From Chloroflexia bacterium (GTDB lineage Bacteria > Chloroflexota > Chloroflexia > Thermomicrobiales > UBA6265), in NCBI GenBank assembly GCA_013697005.1, contig JACCXM010000464.1, forward strand, positions 1 to 32,241: a stretch of 32,241 bases of DNA, in the 5' to 3' direction. The notes under the pieces are model-generated. The model was not told where the DNA came from. It saw nothing but the letters and a program-made list of their open reading frames with translations, and ran no database searches. Of the stretch, positions 23,263 through 32,241 are shown one piece after another. The first letter of the stretch is position 1; each line of letters opens with the position of its first letter. The position numbers and the translations under genes were made by a program.

Positions 23263-25460
23263 ATGGCGTTGGCACGATTGCCGGAAACGCCTCTTGACCC
23301 GTCGTTCCCCATCCCGCGCACCCGTCTCATCGGACGCGAGAATGAGCGTGCCGCGGCGCGGGCGCTCGTGCTGGACGAGGGCGTCGCTTTGCTCACCCTG
23401 ACCGGTCCCGGCGGGGTCGGCAGGACGCGGCAAGCGCTCGCCGTCGCCGCGGCCCTGGCGGACTCCTTCGCCAACAGTGTCGTGTGGGTCGATCTCGCCC
23501 CCTCGCCGACCCGGCACTCGTTCCCGATGCTGTCGCGCGCGCGATCGGACTTGCGCCGTCACCCGGTCAGACTGTCCCGGCGGCCTTGGCCGGTACCTGC
23601 GCACGCGTCAGATGCTGCTGCTGCTCGATGACTGCGAGCATCTGCTGACCGCCGTCGCGGACCTCCTGGCGCCGCTCATCGCCCAGTGCCTCGCCGTGCA
23701 AGTGCTTGCCACCAGCCGCGCCCCGCTCCACCTGCGCGGCGAGTACGAGCTCACGATCGATCCCTTACCGTTGCCGCTGGCGGCGGATGATTCCGGTGGA
23801 AACGGGGATGTAGCAGAAAACCCCGCCGTGCAATTGTTCTTGGAGCGATCCCGTGCCGCCGGTTCGGTATGGGTCGGAGATACCGGCGCCCTGGCCGACG
23901 TCGTGGAAATCTGCCAGCGCCTCGATGGCTTGCCATTGGCCATCGAGCTGGCCGCGGCGCGAACCCGCGTGCTCGCGCTGCCAGCGTTGCGCGACCGTCT
24001 CGAGCACGTTCTCCCACTTCTCGAGGGTGGCCCGCGCGACGCCCCGGCGCGCCAACGAACGATCCGCGACACGATCGCCTGGAGTTACGATCTGCTCACC
24101 CCGGACGAGCAAGTGCTCTTCCGCTCGCTTTCCGTCTTCAGCGGTGGTTTCACCCTCGACGCGGCGAACGCGGTTGCCGCCGATGGCGGAACCGACCTCC
24201 TCCCCCGGATCGAGCGCCTTGCCGAGCAGCATCTCATTCGCCCATTGCCGGACAAGGGCGCGCTTCGCTTCACCATGCTGGAGACCATCCGCGAGTTCGG
24301 ACTGGAGCGATTGCACCAGAGCGGAGAGGCAGACGAGACGCGACACCGCCACGCGGCCTATTTCCACGATCTGGTCATCACCCTCGATGCCTGGGTTGCC
24401 GCCTGCCTTCCCGAGGCGCAACAGATTCTCACCAGGCTGGAGACCGAGTATCCGAACCTGCGGGCGGCGTTGCAGTGGCAACGCGATACGGGAGACGTCT
24501 CGGGACTGCTGGAGCTCGCTGGCGCGCTTTTCTTTTTCTGGCAGTTGCGCGGTCATCTGCGCGATGGCCGCGCGTGGCTGGAATGGGGACTCGCGCAAGA
24601 CGCGGAGGTCACGCCTCCCGCGCTCGCCATGGGACAGCTCGGGCTCTCAGGCATCTTGTACGTCCAGCACGAGATCGCTGAGGCGCTGACATTGGGCGAG
24701 GCAAGCGTGCGCTACTACCGGGCCATCGCTGATACCGCCGGCATCGCCCGGGCCGCCGATCACGCCGCCTGGGCCTCGCTGGACGCCGGAGATGTGGATC
24801 TCACCGCGGGCTACATCGATGAGTCGCGCGCCGCCTTGTCCGCGCTTGGCGATGCCCCGTGGGCAGGCCGCCTCAGCAGTCACCTGGGGAATTGCCAGGG
24901 CTGGCTGGTTTGGAAAAACGATGGGGGGCCGCCGCCGAGCAGCTCATGCGCGAGGTTGTCCACCAGCAGGAGACCATTGCTCGCGAGGATGGCGCGGAGC
25001 ACACCTACGCCTGTTGGCCCCTCCTCGGATTGGGAGTGGCTATCTAGACGCGCGGAGCACGGCAGGAAGCCCTGCCCTACTCCCAGGCTGCATTGGATCA
25101 CGCCTGGCGGCACGGAGAGGCGCGCTGCATCGCGATGGCGCTCGTCGACGTGGCGAGCATGCTCGCGGAAATGCACCGCTGGCAGGAAGCGGCCCGGCTC
25201 TTCCGTGCCGCCGAGGCGTACTGCGAACGGACCGGCCTGTTGTTTTTCGGGAATATCTGGCAGTGGGAGATGATCGGCGTACCCGAACCTTGGCGCCGCA
25301 CCCTCGTGTCCGCCGCGGATTTCGAGGAGAACCGGATTGCTGCTTTGGCCAGCGGGAGAGCGGTCGTCCCCCTTATCCCACTCGGGCGGCGGAAGTCTGG
25401 GCGGCTGGCCGCGCGCTACCGATCGAAGACGCCGTTGGCGTCAGGCTCGCGCTGGTCTAA
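23263..25460 (+). pseudogene. Degraded AfsR/LuxR-type predicted ATPase with TPR-like region (COG3903-like)
   Basis: Homology passes through all three frames: '...LTLTGPGGVGRT...VVWVDLAP' | 'ADPALVPDAVARAIGLAPSPGQTVPAALAG' | 'YLRTRQMLLLLDDCEHLL...GWLVWKND' | 'AAAEQLMREVVHQQ...GVAI*TRGARQEALPYSQAALDHAW...' | 'TRAAEVWAAGRALPIEDAVGVRLALV*'. Confidence 0.82.
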
Positions 25461-25650
25461 CGCCGCATCTCGCGCGGCCGCGCCATCCACTCGCCCAAAC
25501 GCGTACCGCGATACGTACTCCATCACGTACTCCCTACGGATGGCGGCGCTCTCTGGTGAACGCATCCTGCAGGCATGGCGCTGAACCGGCAACCGGCATG
25601 AGCTGGGCGCCGGTGGCGCAGGGCCGGAACACCGGCTCGGGAGACATGCC

Positions 25651-26100
25651 ATGCCAGGCCAGCAGCAGTCATTGCGCATCGCCCATGACCTGCTTCTCGT
25701 GGTTGCCGTGGCCCTGGGCACGATCGGTCTCGGCGTGATCGCCGCCGGCGTTCTCCACCTGGACGAATCGCCGCGGCCGGACCCGTCGCTCGCGGGCCAC
25801 ATCATCACCGCAATATTGCCCACCAGCGGCGGAACAGCCTGGCCGGCAACTCGGTCCAGTCCAGAACCGGAAAACCAAACAGCACAAAACGCGCCCCCAC
25901 CCATCGCGAATCCGGAGTTGTCGCGACCCAGGGGCGATGACCCAACGGAGCCCTTGGCTCCGATCGAGCCCGCCGCGCGGCGTACCTACCTGCTGGGAAG
26001 CTCGGCCGTGGCACACCGTGGCGTCTGGGTGCACGAGTACGTGGCCACACCACCCGCCTCGGAGCTCACGGCGCTTGCCGCGGGCTCCTGGCAGCCATGA
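25651..26100 (+). CDS. Hypothetical membrane-anchored protein
   Basis: 149 aa with one TM segment 'LLLVVAVALGTIGLGVIAAGVLHL' and Pro-rich linker; no family recognised; 35-nt convergent overlap with next gene. Confidence 0.4.
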   Translation: MPGQQQSLRIAHDLLLVVAVALGTIGLGVIAAGVLHLDESPRPDPSLAGHIITAILPTSGGTAWPATRSSPEPENQTAQNAPPPIANPELSRPRGDDPTEPLAPIEPAARRTYLLGSSAVAHRGVWVHEYVATPPASELTALAAGSWQP

Positions 26101-27859
26101 CCGGCACGAACGTTGAAAACCCCTTCCCGAACGCAAGCAACACATGGTACATCGACGTCGCTCCGGCATCCTGGATCCCGCGCGAGCGTTCCCCCAGCCG
26201 CGAGGCCCGGCCGCGCCGGCTGATCATGTCGATCGTCGCCAGCATCCCGGCCGCGGCCGCAGGCAACGCCGCCGCCCAGGCCTGGGGGATGGTGGCCCCA
26301 CTCGCGGCGGACTCATTCAGCGCCACGCCGAATGGCGCGAGGGTGTCGATCATCGTTTTGTCCCCCGCTTGGGCCTGACCGAGGCGTTGCAGGGTCGCCA
26401 GCGCCCCATCGAGCGCTTCTGCCAGCGCGGCGGCATCGACCGCCTCGTCCCGCTCCGGCAAACCGGTGCCGATGGCAATCAACCACGCCCCAACCAGCGC
26501 TCCGGACGCGCCGCCCGCCGCGTCCTGAAACGCCGTACCGCCGTTGATGAACGTCTGGCGCGCCGTCCCCTCAAAATCGTCAGTCGCGGCGACGGCGGCG
26601 CGCAAGCCACGCACCATCCCCGCGCCGTGATCGCCGTCGCCCGCGGCGGCGTCGAGCCGCCCCAGTTCCGCCTCCATCTCCGCGATCGCGGTGAGCGCGT
26701 TGCGCAGCGCGGCGCGAGCGCGCGCTCCCGTCTCGCCGCCGGGAATGCTGTCGTCACCCTGAGCGGTGGTTGCCTCAGGAGCGGATGGCGCGACCGCCGC
26801 CGCGGCGGACACGGTCTCCCGCCCCCCGCCCACCGCCTCCCGCCTTCGCGTCACCTCGGGACCGATATTGGTGAACGCGGGCGAGGAGGCCGTGGCGTCG
26901 AGCAGTGTTTTCAGATCGTCGTCGAGCCAGAACAGCGAGAGTGAAAACCCGGTCATATCGAGCGAGGTGACGAATTCGCCGATCAGCGGTTTGTACGGGT
27001 GCAGCCCGGCGGCCTCCAGCAGCGGGGCGACGTCGTTGTACAACACGAACAACTCTTCGTATTTGGTGCCGCCGAGTCCGTTGACGAGCACGGCGACCTC
27101 GCTGCCGGCCCCGGCTGGCGTCTCCGCGAGCAAGGTCTCGACCAGCATCGCGGCGATCTCGCGCGCCGGTCTCTGCTCGCCGATACGCACCCCTGGCTCG
27201 CCGTGGATACCGAGCCCGATCTCCATCTGACCGGGAGCGACGCTGAACAGCGGTTCCTCCTGCCCGGGGACGGTGCAACCGGCGAAACCGACCCCTGCTG
27301 TGCGCACGCGCTCATTCGCGTGGCGGGTGAGCGCTTCGACGTCGCCCAGACTGTCCCCCCGCGCCGCGGCCGCGCCGGCGCTTTTGAACACGTAAAAACC
27401 ACCCGCGATGCCGCGGCGGAGATCGGCTTCCGCGGGACTGGCGGAGAGAACGTCGTCGGTAATCAGCACCGTCCGCGCGTCGATCCCTTCGTCACGCAGG
27501 CGGGTCTCGGCCATCGCAAAGTTCATGACGTCGCCGCTGTAGTTACCAAAGGTAAAGAGGATGCCGGCGCCACCGTCGACCGCTTTTGCCACCCGGTAGC
27601 ACTGCTCGCCAGGGGGCGAGGTAAAGATATCGCCAATGGCGGCCCCGGAGGCCAGACCCTGACCGACCAGACCGTAGAACGCCGGATAATGGCCCGAACC
27701 GCCACCGACGACGACCGCGACCCGGCCGGGCGCGGGCGAGCCGTTGGCCATCACTCCTGAGGCGCCAGGTACGCACTGCAGATAGCGGCCGAAAGCGGCG
27801 GCATAGCCCCCGATCATCTCCTCGCGAAAGGACGGTGCCTCGTTGAGCATCCGCTTCAC
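26066..27859 (-). CDS. Dihydroxyacetone kinase-family protein, fused DhaK-DhaL
   Basis: DhaK 'VVVGGGSGHYPAFYGLVGQGLASGAAIGDIFTSP', 'GNYSGDVMNFAMA', 'MEIGLGIHGEPGV'; DhaL 'GDGDHGAGMVRGL', 'AGDKTMIDTLAP'. Confidence 0.94.
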   Translation of the reverse strand: MKRMLNEAPSFREEMIGGYAAAFGRYLQCVPGASGVMANGSPAPGRVAVVVGGGSGHYPAFYGLVGQGLASGAAIGDIFTSPPGEQCYRVAKAVDGGAGILFTFGNYSGDVMNFAMAETRLRDEGIDARTVLITDDVLSASPAEADLRRGIAGGFYVFKSAGAAAARGDSLGDVEALTRHANERVRTAGVGFAGCTVPGQEEPLFSVAPGQMEIGLGIHGEPGVRIGEQRPAREIAAMLVETLLAETPAGAGSEVAVLVNGLGGTKYEELFVLYNDVAPLLEAAGLHPYKPLIGEFVTSLDMTGFSLSLFWLDDDLKTLLDATASSPAFTNIGPEVTRRREAVGGGRETVSAAAAVAPSAPEATTAQGDDSIPGGETGARARAALRNALTAIAEMEAELGRLDAAAGDGDHGAGMVRGLRAAVAATDDFEGTARQTFINGGTAFQDAAGGASGALVGAWLIAIGTGLPERDEAVDAAALAEALDGALATLQRLGQAQAGDKTMIDTLAPFGVALNESAASGATIPQAWAAALPAAAAGMLATIDMISRRGRASRLGERSRGIQDAGATSMYHVLLAFGKGFSTFVPVMAARSPRQAP

Positions 27860-27981
27860 GACAGGACTCCTCGCCGCCGGTGCATCCCGGCTGGGCTACG
27901 ATGCCCATCAGCACCGCATGCGGAGCGTGTTCTGGGATGATCGCACAGGCGCCTGCGCCCAGGGCGAGCGACGCGCACGGC

Positions 27982-29220
27982 TCAGGATTCCGGGCGGCGA
28001 AGAAGGATGCCCTTCACGTGGTCGATGCCGGCCAGCAACGCGTGATCGTCGCCGAAGCTCCCCGCTTTCGTCGCCACTGGGATGCCGGGGAGCGCGCCCC
28101 CTGCGAGCCAACCCAACGGTTGTCCCGGCGTGATCTCGCCACCAAGCCACAATGCCGTGGCGCGCAGCGCGGCGCAGACCGCCGTCGCGACATCGCCCCC
28201 GGTCAGCACCAGACCACCGATGTGGGGGCGCACCTCCGGTGCCGCGGCGATTTCGGCCAGACGCGCGGCGACGGCGCCCCCGCCATACGGCGAGGTCTTC
28301 ATGCCAACCGTCGTCAGCACGGTCGAGTGCCCCGCGGCGAGGTGCGAAGCGATCTCGGCAACGATGCCGTCGCTGGCAACGTCCCGATCGTCGATGACTT
28401 CCTGCGCCGGCACAACGATCGGGGTACCCGCCGCTCGCAACACCGCGATCTGGCGCGCGGTGGCGTCGTGCTGGCTCCCGGCCACGACCAGAATCGGACC
28501 AAACCTTTCTTGCCTGCCGATCGGTACCCGCACCGAATGGCGCAACGGCAGCGCCAGGGACAGTTGACGGGCAAATCCAGCCGCGCCACAGAGTACGCGC
28601 AACGGACTCCCACTCGCGGCGCGGGCCAAGGCCAGGAGATCGTCGTCCGTTTCCGCGTCGGCAACGACGATGCCCGGCTCCGGATCGTCGAGGTGGCGCC
28701 GGATCACATCCGGCGTACCGCGAATCGTCGCCAGGTCGAGGTGGGACACCGGCCATCTCCGTTCATCCTGAAACAGGGTCACCAGGTCGGAGACAGCACC
28801 GGGTTCCCCCAACCGGCTCCCCGCCAATGGAACCCCGTCGACACGCTGCTGACCGTCCCGAGTCGTCCGCCCCTCGGCGGGAAAGGCGGGCGCCACCAGG
28901 GCGCGCGTCGCGTCCAGGGCCGTCATTACCGCCAACAGTTCATCGCGCGGGTGGCCGCGCAGGGCGGAGTCGATTTTCTTGTAGACCCAGCGTGGATTGG
29001 CGGAATCGCCGGCGACGATCCGCTCTGTCGCCGCGAGGACGATGTCCGCGGCGTCCGCGGCGGCGAGATCGCGGGTCTCGGTCGAGAGCACGACGACGTC
29101 CACCGCTGGAACCGGCGCGCCGCCGAATGGGATGACGGTTGCCAGACCGGCGCTGGCGAAACAGGCGCCGGTATCGGCGGCGCCGGTCAGATCGTCGGCG
29201 ATGATGGCGAGTTGCGGCAT
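27982..29220 (-). CDS. Four-carbon acid sugar kinase family protein (DUF1537/OtnK-DtnK-like)
   Basis: 'MPQLAIIADDLTGAADTGACFASAG', 'YKKIDSALRGHPRDELLAVM', C-term 'LVLTGGDVATAVCAALRATALWLGGEITPGQPLGWLAGGALPGIPVATKAGSFG'. Confidence 0.94.
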   Translation of the reverse strand: MPQLAIIADDLTGAADTGACFASAGLATVIPFGGAPVPAVDVVVLSTETRDLAAADAADIVLAATERIVAGDSANPRWVYKKIDSALRGHPRDELLAVMTALDATRALVAPAFPAEGRTTRDGQQRVDGVPLAGSRLGEPGAVSDLVTLFQDERRWPVSHLDLATIRGTPDVIRRHLDDPEPGIVVADAETDDDLLALARAASGSPLRVLCGAAGFARQLSLALPLRHSVRVPIGRQERFGPILVVAGSQHDATARQIAVLRAAGTPIVVPAQEVIDDRDVASDGIVAEIASHLAAGHSTVLTTVGMKTSPYGGGAVAARLAEIAAAPEVRPHIGGLVLTGGDVATAVCAALRATALWLGGEITPGQPLGWLAGGALPGIPVATKAGSFGDDHALLAGIDHVKGILLRRPES

Positions 29221-29233
29221 CATCATCCCCCCA

Positions 29234-30271
29234 CTACGCGGAGGCGTCGTTGTCGTCGTCCTCGTCCTTTTCGCGGGCATGAACCATCTGCAACGCCACG
29301 TCAATGGCCGCCAGCATGCTCGATTCGCTCGCGATCCCCTGCCCGGCGATATCGAAGGCGGTGCCGTGATCGACCGAGGTACGGATGATGGGAAGCCCGT
29401 AACTGACATTCACCCCGGAATCGAAGGCCAGCAGCTTCATCGGGATATGCCCCTGGTCGTGGTATTGGGCGACGACGATGTCGTAGGCGCCTTTGGTCGC
29501 GCGCAGAAAGACGGTATCGGGTGGTTGCGGATCGCTGACATCGAGACCGCGCTCGCGCGCGGCGCGAATTGCCGGTTCGATGCGGAGAGATTCTTCGTTT
29601 CCAAAGAGCCCGCCCTCACTGGCGTGCGGATTCAGACCGGCGACCGCGATGCGCGGCCGCGCGATCCCGAGCGCACGGCAGGCATCGTGCGCGATCTGGA
29701 TGACGTCCCCGACCCGCTTCGGTGTCACCCGCGCGATCGCTTCGTCCAACGCGACGTGGGTACTGACATGGACAATGCGCAAATTCGGCCCGACGAGGAG
29801 CATGCTCACCCGCGTTGCGTCCGTTCGCTCGGTCAAGAGCTCGGTGTGCCCGGCATAGTCGTATCCCCCGCGGTGCATGGCGGCCTTGTTCAGTGGCGCG
29901 GTGACCACGGCGTCCACCGCGCCTGCCAGGGCCAAGTCGCAGGCGCGAAAGACGTACTCGACCGCGGCCGCGCCGGCGGCGGCGCTGACCTCCCCGATCG
30001 GGATGTCCTCGGGCGGTGCGTTTTCCAGATCGAGGAGGGTGAGCCGGCCAGGCGCGTAGGCTCCCTGGGCGGGTTCGCGCACGACGTCGAGATCGAGGGC
30101 CAGACCGAGCCAACCCGCGGCTCGGTCCAGGATGCGCCGGTCGCCAATGACGAGCGGCCGGCAGCGCGCGAAAACATCCTCATGGGCAAGGGTTTTGAGG
30201 ACGACCTCGGGACCGATCCCGGCTGGGTCGCCGATCGTGATCGCCAGGAGCGGCCGTGCCGCGCCGTTCAT
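29234..30271 (-). CDS. 4-hydroxythreonine-4-phosphate dehydrogenase family (PdxA/PdxA2)
   Basis: 'LLAITIGDPAGIGPEVVLKTL', 'VTAPLNKAAMHRGGYDYAGHTELL', 'AGLNPHASEGGLFGNEE', 'YHDQGHIPMKLLAFDSGVNVSYGLPIIRTSVDHGTAFDIAG'. Confidence 0.96.
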   Translation of the reverse strand: MNGAARPLLAITIGDPAGIGPEVVLKTLAHEDVFARCRPLVIGDRRILDRAAGWLGLALDLDVVREPAQGAYAPGRLTLLDLENAPPEDIPIGEVSAAAGAAAVEYVFRACDLALAGAVDAVVTAPLNKAAMHRGGYDYAGHTELLTERTDATRVSMLLVGPNLRIVHVSTHVALDEAIARVTPKRVGDVIQIAHDACRALGIARPRIAVAGLNPHASEGGLFGNEESLRIEPAIRAARERGLDVSDPQPPDTVFLRATKGAYDIVVAQYHDQGHIPMKLLAFDSGVNVSYGLPIIRTSVDHGTAFDIAGQGIASESSMLAAIDVALQMVHAREKDEDDDNDASA

Positions 30272-30442
30272 CGGACCTCCATAGTTCGCTCGCCTCTCTC
30301 TGCCCGGCGATGATCGCACAGCCCAACCCGGTTGTGACCGCGGTGTGTTTGGCGCGGGAGCGATCGTCCACATTGCCCCGGTTGGAGCACCGCGCTACGC
30401 TCTGTGTGCTACGCATCGATTCAGATTGGATGACCGTCCCGC

Positions 30443-31231
30443 ATGACTGGCCCGCTTGCCAATTTTGCTATCACCGCCGGGGTCGTCGTCCTGGCGCTGC
30501 TTGGTCTGACGCTGGTGCGGCGCACCGTTCCGCACGACCGGTTGGCGCAGCACACCGATGTCGCGGGTTATGTCTATGCGGTGATCGGCGTCATCTACGC
30601 CGTCATTCTGGCCCAGGTCGTCATTGCCGCCTGGGAAGAGTACCGGGATGCCCGCGCCGTGGCGGCCGACGAGGCCAACGCGGTGCTCAACCTGGCGCGC
30701 TTGGCCCAGGTCTGGCCCACCACGGACCGGGTCCCCGTCGAAAACGCGCTGTCCGCCTACGCCGGCCATGTCGTCGACGTCGAGTGGCCGGCGATGGCGC
30801 GGGATCAGTTCGATCCGGATTTACACACCTCGATCGTGCACACCCTCTGGCAGGCCGTCAACCAGGCCGGAGCGCGCGCTGGCAACCGCGATCCGGTCTA
30901 CGCCGCGTCCTTGCAACAACTCGATGCGCTGGACGGAGCCCGGCGCAGCCGGGTTCTTCTCGGCGAAGACGGGCTGCCGGCGGCAATGACGATCACCCTG
31001 ATCGTCGGCGCCGTCGTTACGGTTGGGTTTACCTATCTCTTCGCCGTCGACGATGGCTGGATTCATGGGCTGATGACCGCCAGTCTGGCCACGATGGTGG
31101 CGCTCCTGCTCCTGCTGGAATACCAGCTCCAGACGCCGTTTGCCGGAATTTCGGCGATCGAGCCGGCGGCCATGGAGCTCGTCCGCGCGGAGATCGATGG
31201 TGGTTTGGCCCCGAATGGAAGTGCGCCGTGA
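30443..31231 (+). CDS. DUF4239 (bestrophin-like) membrane protein
   Basis: N-terminal TM helices, 'VYAVIGVIYAVILAQVVIAAWEEYRDARAVAADEANAVLNLARLA', two C-terminal TM helices. Confidence 0.8.
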   Translation: MTGPLANFAITAGVVVLALLGLTLVRRTVPHDRLAQHTDVAGYVYAVIGVIYAVILAQVVIAAWEEYRDARAVAADEANAVLNLARLAQVWPTTDRVPVENALSAYAGHVVDVEWPAMARDQFDPDLHTSIVHTLWQAVNQAGARAGNRDPVYAASLQQLDALDGARRSRVLLGEDGLPAAMTITLIVGAVVTVGFTYLFAVDDGWIHGLMTASLATMVALLLLLEYQLQTPFAGISAIEPAAMELVRAEIDGGLAPNGSAP

Positions 31232-31461
31232 GTGACGATATCGTGTTTCTGATGTCGGCCCCGAACGAACCAATGGCCCGTTTCTGGGAGCAGGTCCTCG
31301 GTGACGAGGGTATCCCGGCGCTGGTGCGTCCGGGTGGTCCTGGCGCCGGCGGTTGGGGATCAGTGGCCACCTTTAGCCACGATCTCCTGGTGCGACAGAG
31401 CGATCTGGAACGGGCCCGCGAGATTGTCGCCGACGACGACGAGGAACCGAAGGATTCATAG
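31228..31461 (+). CDS. DUF2007-like putative signal-transducing protein
   Basis: GTG start overlaps upstream stop (GTGA); MSDDIVFLMSAPNEPMARFWEQVLGDEGIPALVRPGGPGAGGWGSVATFSHDLLVRQSDLERAREIVADDDEE. Confidence 0.7.
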   Translation: MSDDIVFLMSAPNEPMARFWEQVLGDEGIPALVRPGGPGAGGWGSVATFSHDLLVRQSDLERAREIVADDDEEPKDS

Positions 31462-31466
31462 GCGCT

Positions 31467-31925
31467 TCAGGAGCGGCGGAACGTCACCTGAATTGTGACG
31501 TGTTGTCCGTCTTCGTTCACCACCGGGACGGCATCGATTCGCGGTATTGCGGTCGCGGCCGCTGGTGCGAGCGTACCGGTGGCGTAACCCCAGGCGATAT
31601 ACCCTCCCCCTTCGCGCCGCAGCACGCCGTCGACCGTCAGGTCATGCAGACCGTGACCGAATTCGGCGATCTGGTCCAACAGCTCGTCCACCATGTCGGC
31701 GAAGAGCGCCGCCAGATCTTCGCCCTCGCCGCGAATCGGCGACGCGCGGTCAGCCTCGGCATGGACCGGCGCGGACCCCAGCGCCAGCGCCAGCGTGCCC
31801 CGCAGAGCCGCCTCCAGCGCGGACCGGGGATCGAGCCCGCTGGCGTCGAGCGTGGCCACCCCGTCTGGATTCCAGGAGCTAATGGCAAACCCTGAAGCCG
31901 GAGGATCATGGTTCTCGATCATCAT
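31467..31925 (-). CDS. Archease-like (SHS2-type) protein
   Basis: 'ALEAALRGTLALALGSAPVHAEADRASPIRGEGEDLAALFADMVDELLDQIAEFG' resembles archease; RBS GCGAGG upstream of ATG ATG. Confidence 0.6.
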   Translation of the reverse strand: MMIENHDPPASGFAISSWNPDGVATLDASGLDPRSALEAALRGTLALALGSAPVHAEADRASPIRGEGEDLAALFADMVDELLDQIAEFGHGLHDLTVDGVLRREGGGYIAWGYATGTLAPAAATAIPRIDAVPVVNEDGQHVTIQVTFRRS

Positions 31926-32042
31926 TAGCATCCTCGCGTTCTCGTGTTCTGCTCCTCGCCGCTTTCGGCACGATACCGTTTTGGCACTCCTCCGCGGTGG
32001 GCCCAGGCGACAGGCGGCGCTCTGGTGCTGCGCGTCGATGGT

Positions 32043-32080
32043 GTCCACCCAGGTGGACGGCGAACCGTTCCACGTGGAAC
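32043..32080. promoter_or_regulatory. Two adjacent palindromes: GTCCACC-CA-GGTGGAC and GTTCCACGTGGAAC
   Basis: 7-bp arms at 32043-32049/32052-32058; 14-bp perfect palindrome at 32067-32080 resembling the parS core (TGTTnCACGTGnAACA). Confidence 0.5.
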
Positions 32081-32241
32081 CCTTGGCAGGCGCCGCTTCC
32101 GCGGCCGGACGCACCATTCCGCCGATCTGGTATCCTCCGCTCGATCCCGGCGACCCCGCTCCGCCACTCCACCCCCATGCGGCGAAACGGATGCCGCGCA
32201 TGGAGCGTTGGAACGTGCGGAAAGGAGCGTCGGATCGCCGG

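Noticed and set aside
27880-29388. 502-aa plus-strand ORF antisense to the DUF1537 kinase
   Set aside because: Same GC-driven shadow effect; no domain signature.
1-32241. CRISPR arrays, tRNA/rRNA genes, transposases, prophage genes
   Set aside because: Looked for regularly spaced repeats, tRNA T-loop/acceptor signatures and typical IS/phage proteins; none seen by eye. The repeats present are palindromic intergenic types, not CRISPR-like.

Overview
High-GC bacterial chromosomal window. Codon style, repeat types and gene content suggest a Chloroflexota/Thermomicrobia-like lineage, but this is inference only. Main blocks: (i) minus-strand peptide/sugar-type ABC importer (SBP + two permeases), next to plus-strand enolase-superfamily and HpcH/HpaI aldolase genes; (ii) APH(6)-like kinase, D-2-hydroxyacid dehydrogenase, HicB-like/DinB-like fusion, ScyD/ScyE-like and VWA secreted proteins; (iii) minus-strand ECF-type transporter operon behind a sequence-recognisable cobalamin riboswitch. 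Its first gene encodes an alpha-barrel (prenyltransferase/squalene-cyclase-repeat) secreted protein. Its second gene has a secreted DUF4430-like domain fused to EcfT. This looks like a bacterial split version of the intrinsic factor/transcobalamin two-domain architecture and is the most exciting item in the window; (iv) TauE/SafE + DUF1634, an MTA/SAH nucleosidase-like gene, a RelE/HigB-HigA-type TA module, and rpsP-KH-rimM; (v) a decayed AfsR/COG3903-type ATPase pseudogene; (vi) a pdxA2 / DUF1537 kinase / DhaK-DhaL acid-sugar catabolic operon; (vii) DUF4239-like, DUF2007-like and archease-like genes. Several short palindromic repeat families occur between and inside genes, two of them in frame within the putative B12 operon. 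Gene-fragment remnants lie next to repeats. All family calls come from reading the translations by eye; no database search was run.
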